Origin: JANMMJ01 sp964543235
Lineage (GTDB): Bacteria > Pseudomonadota > Alphaproteobacteria > Rhizobiales > Aestuariivirgaceae
NCBI GenBank assembly: GCA_964543235.1
Contig: CAZIXE010000016.1
Span: 8,001 to 72,000 of the forward strand
Reading direction: 5' to 3'
DNA: 64,000 nucleotides
Positions 7,295-15,965 of this stretch are shown in pieces; positions within the stretch are counted from its first letter, which is position 1; every line of letters begins with the position of its first letter. The notes beneath the pieces are model-generated. The model was not told the origin of the DNA and ran no database searches. It saw nothing but the letters and a program-made list of their open reading frames with translations. Both the position numbers and the translations under genes were made by a program.

Positions 7295-9945
7295 CGCTGC
7301 CGCTCTTCACCCTCAAGTCCTATCAGGTCCAGACCCTTGCAACGCTTCGCCGCTTTCTCGAAAAGACGGTGGAATTGAATGACGCCGATACGGCCTTCTA
7401 TGCCCTGACCAAACGGCCCTTCATCGCGCCTCCATCCATGCCGGGCCTGCCCTATGTCTGCCTTCGCGTTCCCACGGGCGGTGGCAAGACGATCCTTGCG
7501 GCCCATGCGGTGGGCGTGGCCGCCGATGCCTTCCTGCGCAGCGATGCCCCCACGGTGCTGTGGCTTGTGCCATCGCAAACGATCCGCGACCAAACGCTTG
7601 CCAGCCTTCAGGACCGCGCGAATCCGAACCGCCGCGCCTTGGCGGATCGCTTTGGCGAGAATGTGCGGGTCATGGGGATTGCCGACGCGCTCTATGCCAA
7701 GCGGGCGGACTATGACGGCGGAGCCTGCATCATCGTCGCCACGCTTCAGGCGTTCCGGGTGGAAGAGAAGGAAGGCCGCAAGGTCTATGACGGCAATGGC
7801 GAGTTGATGGACCATTTCACCGGACTTCCCGAAGCCCTCCACGCCGGGCTGGAAAAGGGACCGGGCGGCGATCCGCTGCCGTCGCTCGCCAATGTGCTGC
7901 GGATGCGCCGTCCCATGGTGATCGTGGACGAAGCCCACAACGCCCGGACGCCGTTGTCCTTCGGCACGCTGGCCAATCTCAAGCCGTCGCTCATTGTCGA
8001 GTTCACGGCAACGCCGGTGAGGGCGGAAGAGCACAAGCCGGACAAGGGCGTCTATGCCTCCAACGTGCTGCATCACGTCTCCGCCGCCGAACTGAAGGCA
8101 GCCGACATGATCAAGCTGCCGGTGATCCTGAGAGGACGCCCGGACCCGAAGGAGACCATCGCGGACGCCATCGCGTGGCTGGACGAACTGACGGCCACGG
8201 CGGGGCAGGAACAGAAGGAGACGGGCGAGTTTGTCCGACCGGTGTTGCTGGTGCAGGCAGAACCCAGGTCCAAGGACAAGCCGACGCTTCATGCCGAAGC
8301 GGTCAAGACGCTGCTCATGGAAGACTTCAGGGTTCCCGAAGCCCATATCGCGCTGGCAACCGGCGACGCGCGGGAACTGGACGGGGTGGACCTGTTCGAC
8401 CCGGGTTGCCCCATCCGCTTCATCATCACCCAGCAGGCGCTGAAAGAGGGGTGGGACTGTTCCTTCGCCTATGTCCTGTGTTCGGTGGCCGAGCAGAAGT
8501 CGCCCCGCGCGGTGGAACAGCTACTGGGCCGCGTTCTGAGGCTTCCCAGAGCCTCGCGGAAGCGCCGGGAGGACCTGAACCGCGCCTACGCCTTCGCCAC
8601 CACCACGGCATTCCAGAACGCCGCTGCGGCCCTTCAGGATGGTTTGGTGGCCAATGGCTTCGAGCGGATCGAGGCCAAGGCGCTGGTGCGGCTGGACCAG
8701 GAGATGCTTCGCGGCATGGAAGAAGGTGGCGCGGCCTATGTTGTCGAGGAGCCCTTGCCGGAAGGGATCGACGCCACGGCCTTCAAGACCAATGTGGAGA
8801 CGGCCACGGGCGGCCGGGTGCAGGTCGATCTCGAAGCGGGGTGTTTCCGGGCGCGGGGTGCCCTGTCGGACTATGACAAGAAGACCATTCTTCTGGCGGT
8901 GCCGGAAGCGGCGGCTAAGGCGGCGGAAGCCCTGGTTCACAAGTCGCGGGGCGCGAGGCTGAAGCCCGCGGAAGACCCACGGGACGCAATCCACTTTGCG
9001 GTGCCGCGCCTCGCCGTCCGCCGGGGCAATGTGTTGCATCTCTTCGACCGGGCGCACTTTCTGGACATTCCGTGGAAGCTGGAAGAATCGGACCCGGCTG
9101 CGATCCTTACGCACTTCACGCCCCCCAGGACGAAAGCGGACGAAGCCCATATCGATGTGAGCGAGGCGGGCAAGGTGACGGTGGCGTTCGTTGACGACCT
9201 TCATGAGCAGCTTGCCTTGACGCTTCAGGAACGGGGCTGGACGAAGAACGCCCTCGTCAACTGGCTGGACCGGCGATTGCCGATTTCGACACGCCGCGAT
9301 GTGACCCGGATATCCTCCACACTGTTCATCGCCAAGGCGCTGGACGCCATCGATGCCAAGATGGGTTTGGGTGTTGAGGGAATGGCGCGGGCGAAGTTCC
9401 GGCTGGTCGAAGCTCTCGCCAAGACCATCGCAGCCCATCGCGACGTGCGCGAGAGCGAAGCATTCCAGCGGGCGTTGATCCCGCAAAGCGGCCTGGAGTT
9501 CGAGACCAGCTCCGCAGTGGAACTGGTCTTTAACGAAAACAGCTATGCCTACAATCAACCCTACAGGGGAGGGACGGAGTTCAAAAAGCACCTGTTCCGG
9601 GTGGTGGGCGATCTTGAGGCGAGCGGCGAAGAATATGAATGCGCGGTCTACATTGAGCGGATGCCGCAAGTGAAGGCATGGGTCCGGAACACCGTGAAGC
9701 AGCCCAACAGTTTCTGGCTTCAGACGTCTTCCGACAAGTTCTATCCGGACTTCGTGGCCATGCTGGCGGACGGGCGCATCCTAGCCGTGGAATATAAGGG
9801 CGAGCACCTGGCCGGTGGCGAAGACGCGAACGAGAAGAAGCTCGTGGGCGAACTGTGGGCCGAACGCTCCGGCGGAAAATGCGTCTTTGCCATGGTCAGC
9901 GGCCGCGCCTTCGCGGCGATCGATTCGGCTCTGACATCACCTTGA
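7291..9945 (+). CDS. res: Type III restriction enzyme Res subunit (SF2 helicase plus nuclease)
   Basis: This 884-residue protein is the restriction subunit partner of Mod. Superfamily 2 helicase motifs are present: PTGGGKT (Walker A, residues 61-67), DEAH (213-216), TATP (about 239-242) and the motif VI-like QLLGRVLRLP. The C-terminus has a PD-(D/E)XK nuclease core, YPDF with D820, then E834 and K836 in VEYKG. Type III Res translocates on DNA and cuts when two unmethylated sites meet. All key residues are present, so it looks active. It overlaps the RhuM-like gene by 4 bp and ends the operon. GC is close to the chromosome average, unlike the mid-part of mod. Confidence 0.9.
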   Translation: MTLPLFTLKSYQVQTLATLRRFLEKTVELNDADTAFYALTKRPFIAPPSMPGLPYVCLRVPTGGGKTILAAHAVGVAADAFLRSDAPTVLWLVPSQTIRDQTLASLQDRANPNRRALADRFGENVRVMGIADALYAKRADYDGGACIIVATLQAFRVEEKEGRKVYDGNGELMDHFTGLPEALHAGLEKGPGGDPLPSLANVLRMRRPMVIVDEAHNARTPLSFGTLANLKPSLIVEFTATPVRAEEHKPDKGVYASNVLHHVSAAELKAADMIKLPVILRGRPDPKETIADAIAWLDELTATAGQEQKETGEFVRPVLLVQAEPRSKDKPTLHAEAVKTLLMEDFRVPEAHIALATGDARELDGVDLFDPGCPIRFIITQQALKEGWDCSFAYVLCSVAEQKSPRAVEQLLGRVLRLPRASRKRREDLNRAYAFATTTAFQNAAAALQDGLVANGFERIEAKALVRLDQEMLRGMEEGGAAYVVEEPLPEGIDATAFKTNVETATGGRVQVDLEAGCFRARGALSDYDKKTILLAVPEAAAKAAEALVHKSRGARLKPAEDPRDAIHFAVPRLAVRRGNVLHLFDRAHFLDIPWKLEESDPAAILTHFTPPRTKADEAHIDVSEAGKVTVAFVDDLHEQLALTLQERGWTKNALVNWLDRRLPISTRRDVTRISSTLFIAKALDAIDAKMGLGVEGMARAKFRLVEALAKTIAAHRDVRESEAFQRALIPQSGLEFETSSAVELVFNENSYAYNQPYRGGTEFKKHLFRVVGDLEASGEEYECAVYIERMPQVKAWVRNTVKQPNSFWLQTSSDKFYPDFVAMLADGRILAVEYKGEHLAGGEDANEKKLVGELWAERSGGKCVFAMVSGRAFAAIDSALTSP

Positions 9946-10060
9946 AATCCTGAGGCCGGCCGGTTCACTGGCCTGACACGGACTCCCTTGCTCGCGGGGT
10001 GTTCCCGCGACTGCGAATTGCATTTCGTAGCCGGTCATTCCTGGCCTGAAACAAAGCGGG

Positions 10061-10090
10061 ACCCCGGATCGCGCTGCGCTTGTCCGGGGT
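10061..10090. repeat. REP/RUP-like intergenic palindrome
   Basis: ACCCCGGA (10061-10068) and TCCGGGGT (10083-10090) form a perfect 8-bp stem with a 14-base loop. They sit in the 264-bp gene-free gap between res and the thioesterase gene. The wording resembles short palindromic repeats common between genes of Rhizobiales (GACCCCGGAT...CCGGGGTGACG). It may also serve as a terminator for the R-M operon, but there is no T tract. The rest of the gap (9946-10209) shows nothing else recognisable. Confidence 0.45.
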
Positions 10091-10209
10091 GACGGCATAG
10101 GGCTCGCAGGCGGCGCCAGGTTCGGCCTCTCACCGTGACGACGCAGCTTTGCTTTGCGCTGCTCACTTGTTAGGAGAGGACTCGCACCGCCGCTTCAGAG
10201 AGATCTGTC

Positions 10210-10692
10210 ATGCCCTTCCCCGCCCCGTTCACCGGTTCCATCCAGCAGGTCGAGGACCAGTGGATCGACTACAACGGCCATTTCAACATGGCCTATTACA
10301 ACGTGATCTTCGACCGCGCCGGCGATGAGGCCTTCGCGCTGGTGGGGCTGGGGCCCGACTATGTGAAGGCCAACAACGCCTCGTTCTTCACCCTCGAGGC
10401 CCATGTCACCTATGTGCGCGAACTCCACGCCGGCGACCGCGTGCGCGTCACCGTGCAGTTCCTCGACTTCGATGCCAAGCGCGTCCACTACGTCCAGGAG
10501 ATGTTCCATGCCGATGAGGGCTGGCTCTCCTGTGTCACCGAGAACATCGTCATGCATGTCGACATGACGGCCAAGAAGTCCTCGCCCTTCCCGCCCGACG
10601 TGCTGGAAAAGATCCGGGCCATGCACGAAGCGCACAAGGCGCTCCCCGTGCCGCCGCAGGTCGGGCACCGCATCGGCATTCCGCGCAAGTAA
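10210..10692 (+). CDS. Thioesterase family protein (hotdog fold, 4HBT-like)
   Basis: This 160-residue protein has the 4-hydroxybenzoyl-CoA thioesterase-like core: DQWIDYNGHFNMAYYNVIFD places the conserved Asp/Asn-Gly-His segment at the expected position near residue 20. It is followed by VTYVRELHAGDRVRVTVQF, the central hotdog strands. It should hydrolyse an acyl-CoA thioester. Relatives are annotated near carnitine/betaine catabolism genes, which would fit with the two dimethylglycine-dehydrogenase-like genes in this window, but no direct link is visible. It is monocistronic by spacing. The substrate is unknown. Confidence 0.8.
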   Translation: MPFPAPFTGSIQQVEDQWIDYNGHFNMAYYNVIFDRAGDEAFALVGLGPDYVKANNASFFTLEAHVTYVRELHAGDRVRVTVQFLDFDAKRVHYVQEMFHADEGWLSCVTENIVMHVDMTAKKSSPFPPDVLEKIRAMHEAHKALPVPPQVGHRIGIPRK

Positions 10693-10814
10693 TCGCGGGC
10701 GCGGTTATTTCGGCGGCAAAATTAAGTCTGTTCATCGGCTTGCAACAATGTTGGCACAATTGGCAGGCATAAGACTTTCGTCGAAAACGGAAGACCGAAG
10801 CGAGGGAGGCGAAT

Positions 10815-11015
10815 ATGTTGCATTGCGGCTACAACGATTTCGCAGAAGCGCTGGTTTTTGTGCATGGCAAAATGGCGGCTGCGGAAGCGGCGCGGCATGC
10901 GATCCTGTGTGAGAAATCGGGCGATACGGATTTTGCCGACACCTGGCGCAAGGTGCAGTCGGCGGTCGCCGATATCGAGGCCCGGCGGACCCGGCCGGTC
11001 CCCAAGGCCGCCTGA
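10815..11015 (+). CDS. Small hypothetical protein (66 aa)
   Basis: A short open frame preceded by a good ribosome-binding site (gagggaggcg, about 6 bases before the ATG). The product is Ala-rich and probably helical, beginning MLHCGYNDFAEALVFVHGKM, with no signal peptide or membrane segment. I do not recognise a family. It sits 70 bp before uvrD on the same strand and in its own intergenic space rather than in the shadow of another gene, which supports it being real. Confidence 0.5.
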   Translation: MLHCGYNDFAEALVFVHGKMAAAEAARHAILCEKSGDTDFADTWRKVQSAVADIEARRTRPVPKAA

Positions 11016-11085
11016 AAAAGCCCAGTTTTTCACTGCTTTCCGGTGAATTGATTGCTATATGTCGGGCATCGAGGATTCGTGACCG

Positions 11086-13668
11086 ATGCCCGTGCGCCCC
11101 ATTGATCTTGGCGATTTTGACGACGACGGCACCGCCCCGGCACCCGCGCCGGGCGGCGGCCTGGCCGCGCGCGCCATGGCGGCGGCAGATGCCCCTTACT
11201 TCGCGGGGCTGAATGCCGAGCAGCGCGCTGCGGTCGAATCGACCGAGGGACCTCTGCTCGTTCTCGCAGGTGCGGGAACCGGCAAGACGCGCGTCCTCAC
11301 CACGCGGCTCGCCCATATCCTCGCCACCGGCAAGGCCTGGCCGGGGCAGATTCTCGCGGTAACCTTTACCAACAAGGCGGCGCGGGAAATGAAGGAGCGC
11401 ATCGGCCACCTGATCGGGGGCGTGGTCGAGGGCATGACCTGGCTCGGCACCTTCCATTCGATCGGCGTCAAGATCCTGCGCCGCCACGCCGAGCTGGCCG
11501 GGCTCAAATCCGGCTTCTCCATCCTCGACACCGATGACCAAGTGCGCCTCCTGAAGCAGCTCATCGAGGCCGGCGGCATCGACGAGAAGCGCTGGCCGGC
11601 GCGCCAGCTCGCCTCCCTCATCGACAACTGGAAGAACCGCGGCCTCACCCCCGACAAGCTGCCGGCCGGCGAGGCGCAGAGCTTCGCCGGCGGCAAGGGC
11701 GGCGAGCTGTACCGGGAGTATCAGCAGCGCCTCAAGGTGCTCAATGCCGCCGATTTCGGCGATCTGCTGCTGGAAGTGCTGCGCCTCTTCCGCGAGCACC
11801 CGGACGTTCTGAAAGATTATCAGCGCCGCTTCAAATACATGCTGGTCGACGAATACCAGGATACCAACGTAGCGCAGTATCTGTGGCTCCGGCTGCTCGC
11901 CCAGGGCCACCGCAACATCTGCTGTGTCGGCGATGACGACCAGTCGATCTATGGCTGGCGCGGTGCCGAGGTCGACAACATCCTGCGCTTCGAGAAGGAC
12001 TTCCCCGGCGCCCGGGTGATCCGGCTCGAGCGCAATTACCGCTCGACGCCGCACATTCTCGGCGCCGCCTCGGGGCTCATCGCCCGGAACGAGGGCCGCC
12101 TCGGCAAGACGCTGCACACCGACCGCGAGGAAGGCGATCCCCTCACCGTGCGCGCCCACTGGGACGGCGACGAGGAGGCCCGCGCCATCGGCGACGACAT
12201 CGAGAGCCTGCAGAGGAAGGGCGAGAGGCTGAACGACATGGCGATCCTGGTCAGGGCCTCGTTCCAGATGCGCGCCTTCGAGGACCGCTTCATCACTTTG
12301 GGCCTGCCCTACCGGGTGGTGGGCGGACCGCGCTTCTACGAGCGCGCCGAAATCCGCGATGCGCTGGCCTATTTCAAGGTGACGGCGGCGCCCGACAATG
12401 ATCTTGCCTTCGAGCGCATCATCAATGTCCCTAAGCGCGGCATCGGCGAGACCACGATAGCCGCGCTCCATCGGCATTCATCTCTGCTTTCGATTTCACT
12501 GTTTGCAACAGCACTGCGGATTAGCAGCTTTCCCGACGTTTCAAGGACCGACTCCCTAGAGCTAAAGAAATGGATACCTTTAGCTCCCATCTCCTCGGAA
12601 CCTCGCGTTATCGAAGGAGTGTGGGTTGATGAGCCCGAGGGTTCACTGACCGGATCCGCGCTTCCAACCATCTCAGAACGAGCTGCGGTCGTTGCCCAAG
12701 GTCATGCGAGTCGCTTTGGTCTCTCCCTGTTTGATTCCTACGTTGACATGAAGTTTGCTTCATTGGTCAAGAAGCAGTCACGGTTAGAGTTGTCGGGCCT
12801 ATTGCAGAACTTTGTGCGCTGGCAGAATAATCTGAAGGAACTGTCCCACACCGAGGTGGCCGAGATCATCCTCGATGAGTCGGGCTATACGGAGATGTGG
12901 CAGAACGACCGGAGCCCGGAGGCGCAAGGGCGGCTCGAGAACCTCAAGGAGCTGGTGCGCTCCATGGGCGAGTTCGAGACCATGGCGGGCTTCCTCGAAC
13001 ATATCGCCCTGGTGATGGACACCGACAGCCTCGAGGCCGAGGACAAGGTCAGCATCATGACCCTGCATTCGGCCAAGGGCCTGGAATTCGGCACCGTGTT
13101 CCTGCCCGGCTGGGAGGAAGGCCTGTTTCCGCACCAGCGCGCCCTCGACGAGAAGGGCCGCGCCGGCCTCGAGGAGGAGCGCCGCCTCGCCTATGTCGGC
13201 ATCACCAGGGCCAAGCGCCGCGCCACCATCTCCTTTGCCCAGAACCGCCGCGTCCACAGCATGTGGCAGAGTGCCCTGCCCTCGCGCTTCATCGACGAGC
13301 TGCCGGAGAAATTCGTGGAAGTGGCGGCGATGGCCACGAGCTATGGCGGCTACGGGCTCGGCGGCTTTGGCCAGGGCCGCTTCGACGAAGCGCGCGAACC
13401 CTTCGCCAACACCTATGCCACCCCCGGCTGGCAGCGCGCCCGGGAGCGCTGGGCGAGCGGCGGCAGTGTGCGCTCGACGCCGCATTTCATCGAAGGCCAG
13501 CTCACCGCCAGCGACACCTCCGCCGCCGACTACAGCGTCGGCAACCGCATCTTCCACCAGAAATTCGGCTATGGCCGGATCACCAGGGTCGACGGCAACA
13601 AGCTGACCATCGATTTCGACAAGGCCGGCGAGAAACGCGTGCTCGACTCCTTCGTCAGCCCGGCATGA
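11086..13668 (+). CDS. uvrD: UvrD/PcrA-type DNA helicase with an unusual internal segment
   Basis: This 860-residue SF1A 3'-5' helicase acts in nucleotide-excision and mismatch repair and in removing RecA or stalled RNA polymerase. It shows GAGTGKT (Walker A, residues 62-68), DEYQDTN (Walker B, about 255-261), GDDDQSIYGWRGA, LERNYRS, TLHSAKGLEF and VGITRAKRR. The C-terminus has the PcrA-type tail that binds RNA polymerase (FGYGRITRVDG). Between residues about 462 and 586 (12470-12845), the region linking RGIGETTIAALH to HTEVAEIILDESGYTEMW is some 75 residues longer than I expect for the family, and its DNA is only about 51% GC. The frame stays open, so this is an in-frame insert or replacement in domain 2B, not a frameshift. 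Confidence 0.9.
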   Translation: MPVRPIDLGDFDDDGTAPAPAPGGGLAARAMAAADAPYFAGLNAEQRAAVESTEGPLLVLAGAGTGKTRVLTTRLAHILATGKAWPGQILAVTFTNKAAREMKERIGHLIGGVVEGMTWLGTFHSIGVKILRRHAELAGLKSGFSILDTDDQVRLLKQLIEAGGIDEKRWPARQLASLIDNWKNRGLTPDKLPAGEAQSFAGGKGGELYREYQQRLKVLNAADFGDLLLEVLRLFREHPDVLKDYQRRFKYMLVDEYQDTNVAQYLWLRLLAQGHRNICCVGDDDQSIYGWRGAEVDNILRFEKDFPGARVIRLERNYRSTPHILGAASGLIARNEGRLGKTLHTDREEGDPLTVRAHWDGDEEARAIGDDIESLQRKGERLNDMAILVRASFQMRAFEDRFITLGLPYRVVGGPRFYERAEIRDALAYFKVTAAPDNDLAFERIINVPKRGIGETTIAALHRHSSLLSISLFATALRISSFPDVSRTDSLELKKWIPLAPISSEPRVIEGVWVDEPEGSLTGSALPTISERAAVVAQGHASRFGLSLFDSYVDMKFASLVKKQSRLELSGLLQNFVRWQNNLKELSHTEVAEIILDESGYTEMWQNDRSPEAQGRLENLKELVRSMGEFETMAGFLEHIALVMDTDSLEAEDKVSIMTLHSAKGLEFGTVFLPGWEEGLFPHQRALDEKGRAGLEEERRLAYVGITRAKRRATISFAQNRRVHSMWQSALPSRFIDELPEKFVEVAAMATSYGGYGLGGFGQGRFDEAREPFANTYATPGWQRARERWASGGSVRSTPHFIEGQLTASDTSAADYSVGNRIFHQKFGYGRITRVDGNKLTIDFDKAGEKRVLDSFVSPA

Positions 13669-13669
13669 G

Positions 13670-15841
13670 TCAGTAGCTGCCGCCGCATTCCTTGAGCCTT
13701 AGCGGCTTGTCGACTTTCGCCAGATCCTCCGGCTTGGCGCAAGGCGGAAAGCCGGCCAATCGCATGGTCTCGATCACCCGCATGCGTTCCGGCAGCGTAT
13801 AGCTGGGTTCATTCGCAGTTCCTTCGATTGTGATGTGCGGATATCGCCGCAATGTCTCAGCGACCGCCTGCCCTGCCTCCTCCGTCCGCCCCACGGCGGC
13901 CAGCGCCCCGGCCTTGTAGGGCCACATCCAGGTGCCGAGGCTGTCGTTGTCGACGCGCTCCATCATTTTGAGCGCGTCTTGGTAACGGCCGACCATGAAA
14001 TAGGCATAGGCATACATTCTTGCCGCCCACATCGGATAGGCCGGGTTGAGGCGGATCGCTTCTTCGACGAGTTCGGCGCCGCGTTCCGCCTCGCCGAAAC
14101 CCGGCGCCCAGCTGATGTAGAAGGTCAGCGTTTCCCACTGATTAGGGGCCATGCTTAAGGCGCGCCTGATGTGCTCCTCGGCGCGCACGAAGTCATTGGC
14201 GTAACCGTAGCTGAACCCCCGAACCATGTGCGCCTCCGGGTCGCCGGGATCGAGTTCCAGGGCGCGGATGGCGGCCTCTTCGGCGAGCTTATAGTTCGCC
14301 TCCATGTCGCCGCCCATGTTGGCGAGTACAGCATGGGCGTTGTGCAGCTCAATCCAGGCTCGCGCCAATCCCGGGTCGAGAGCCACGGCCCTCCGCAGCA
14401 GCACGATGGCTTCCTCGACATCCGGCTGGTTGATCTGTTCGAGCTTCTCGGTACCGAGCAGATAGAGTTCGTAGGCGCTGAGATTGCCGGGCGGCTTGCG
14501 ATGGGCCGCAACACGGCCGGCCGCCTGGATGAGCCCATTGCCGCCGCTCAGCCGATTGGTGATCTTTTCGGATATCTCCGCCTGAATGGCAAAGAGATCG
14601 GCTACCGGCCGCTGCCAGCGATCGGACCACAGGCTCTTGTTGCTCGCTGTATCCGACAACTGCGCGGTGATGCGCAATTCGTCTCCCTGGCGCTGGATCG
14701 ATCCCTGGACGATGTAGCTTGCATTGAGTTTCCCCCCGATATCCTGGGCCGTGGCCGCTGTTCCCGCCAAGGTGGCGGTCGCATGCCGCGCCATGACCTG
14801 GAATTCCGGCACGCGCGCCAGATCTGTAATGATTTCTTCTGTCAGTCCCAGCGCCAGATGCTTCGAGTCGGCGTCGCCGGCGATCGCTTCGAACGGCATG
14901 ACGGCAACCAGCGGTTTTTGTGCCGGCTGCGGCGGTTCGTTTGCAAACCACGCCGCGCCGGCTACGAGCCCGACAGCAGCGACGATGCCTGGTACCACAC
15001 GCCCCCAGACGGAAGGCCGCGACCGCGTGGCGGCAGCAGCCGAGAGCGTCTCGGCTTTCCTGCTTGCGGCCTCAGGCGCACGGTCGCCTGGGGAGGCTTG
15101 CTGCTGAATCTGCCGGAAGAGTCCCTCGGTTTCGGCGTCCGGACTGACTCCCAGTTCGCGCTCAAGATTCTGACGGCAGGTCTGATACTGTTTGAGGGCC
15201 ACAGAGCGATCGCCACGCGACCAGTAGAGCCGCATAAGCGTACGGTGGGTTTCCTCCCGGAATGGCTCTATCGTGAGCAGCCGCTGGGCTGTGGCGATGG
15301 CCGTTTCTCCCTTCTGCCGTTCGACCAGCCTGCTCAAGGCCTCGGCCGCCATGTCGTGTAGCCTCGTGCGCTCGACAAGAAGCCAGTCCGCGAACGCGCC
15401 GCCGGAAACACTGACACCGTCCAAGAAGTCGCCGCGATAGATGGCCGCCGCCCCTTCATCATCCTTCATCTTAACCAGCCGCGCGAACTCGATCGCATCG
15501 ACATGGACCGCCAGCGGGTTGAAGGCGGCCGTGTCCCTGTCAGTCACAATGCTTGTGTCGCCCAAGAGGCGGCGCACCTCCGCGAGAGCCTGACGCAGAC
15601 TGGCACGCGCCTGCTCCGTGTCTCGCTCACCCCACAACAGATGGCAGAGCTCATCGCGCGGCCATCCGCCGGCCGGCGCCAGGGCAAGTAGTGATATGAG
15701 GGACCGCAGAATCCGCCGCGGTTGCGCCGGAATCTCTGTTCCGGCGCCGGTCAGTTCGAAACCGCCCAGCAAACGAAGCCGTACGGCGGATCCAATCTGC
15801 GTATCCATCCCGGCACCGCCAGCGCCAAGTGATTTCTGCAT
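13670..15841 (-). CDS. SARP/BTAD-type regulator with TM segment and TPR domain
   Basis: This 723-residue multi-domain protein starts with an OmpR/SARP winged helix (residues about 20-110; RLRLLGGFEL, LCHLLWGERD). A bacterial transcriptional activation domain (about 115-250; DFLDGVSV, LMRLYWSRGD, YQTCRQNLERELGV) follows. Then come a single hydrophobic segment (about 283-300), a TolB-N/FlgO-like domain (about 310-430; VAVMPFEAI, GLTEEIITDLAR) and TPRs (about 470-680). The membrane segment suggests an anchored regulator sensing the periplasm, by analogy with CadC-type proteins. A start at 15808 (MDTQIGSAV) has a better ribosome site than 15841. It converges on uvrD and diverges from the DUF1194 genes, which may be its targets. 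Confidence 0.8.
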   Translation of the reverse strand: MQKSLGAGGAGMDTQIGSAVRLRLLGGFELTGAGTEIPAQPRRILRSLISLLALAPAGGWPRDELCHLLWGERDTEQARASLRQALAEVRRLLGDTSIVTDRDTAAFNPLAVHVDAIEFARLVKMKDDEGAAAIYRGDFLDGVSVSGGAFADWLLVERTRLHDMAAEALSRLVERQKGETAIATAQRLLTIEPFREETHRTLMRLYWSRGDRSVALKQYQTCRQNLERELGVSPDAETEGLFRQIQQQASPGDRAPEAASRKAETLSAAAATRSRPSVWGRVVPGIVAAVGLVAGAAWFANEPPQPAQKPLVAVMPFEAIAGDADSKHLALGLTEEIITDLARVPEFQVMARHATATLAGTAATAQDIGGKLNASYIVQGSIQRQGDELRITAQLSDTASNKSLWSDRWQRPVADLFAIQAEISEKITNRLSGGNGLIQAAGRVAAHRKPPGNLSAYELYLLGTEKLEQINQPDVEEAIVLLRRAVALDPGLARAWIELHNAHAVLANMGGDMEANYKLAEEAAIRALELDPGDPEAHMVRGFSYGYANDFVRAEEHIRRALSMAPNQWETLTFYISWAPGFGEAERGAELVEEAIRLNPAYPMWAARMYAYAYFMVGRYQDALKMMERVDNDSLGTWMWPYKAGALAAVGRTEEAGQAVAETLRRYPHITIEGTANEPSYTLPERMRVIETMRLAGFPPCAKPEDLAKVDKPLRLKECGGSY

Positions 15842-15852
15842 TTGTAGGCCAA

Positions 15853-15881
15853 TTTAACGGCCAAGGCCACCGCCTTTAACG
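15853..15881. promoter_or_regulatory. TTTAACG direct repeat with 22-bp spacing
   Basis: The heptamer TTTAACG occurs at 15853-15859 and again at 15875-15881, exactly 22 bp apart, in the short divergent promoter region between the SARP-like regulator and the first DUF1194 gene. SARP family activators are known to bind heptameric direct repeats at 11- or 22-bp periodicity. The match in spacing is suggestive only. Confidence 0.3.
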
Positions 15882-15965
15882 CTGGTTTTCCGCAAATATT
15901 GCGGGCCTGCGCTTCCCTGCCTGCAAGCGGACGCCGCTCTTTCCCGTCCGCACGACAGGTGACCC

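Noticed and set aside
4622..9945. BREX or DISARM system
   Set aside because: Only mod, RhuM-like and res are present; none of the hallmark partner genes (such as pglZ, brxC or drmA/B) is visible.
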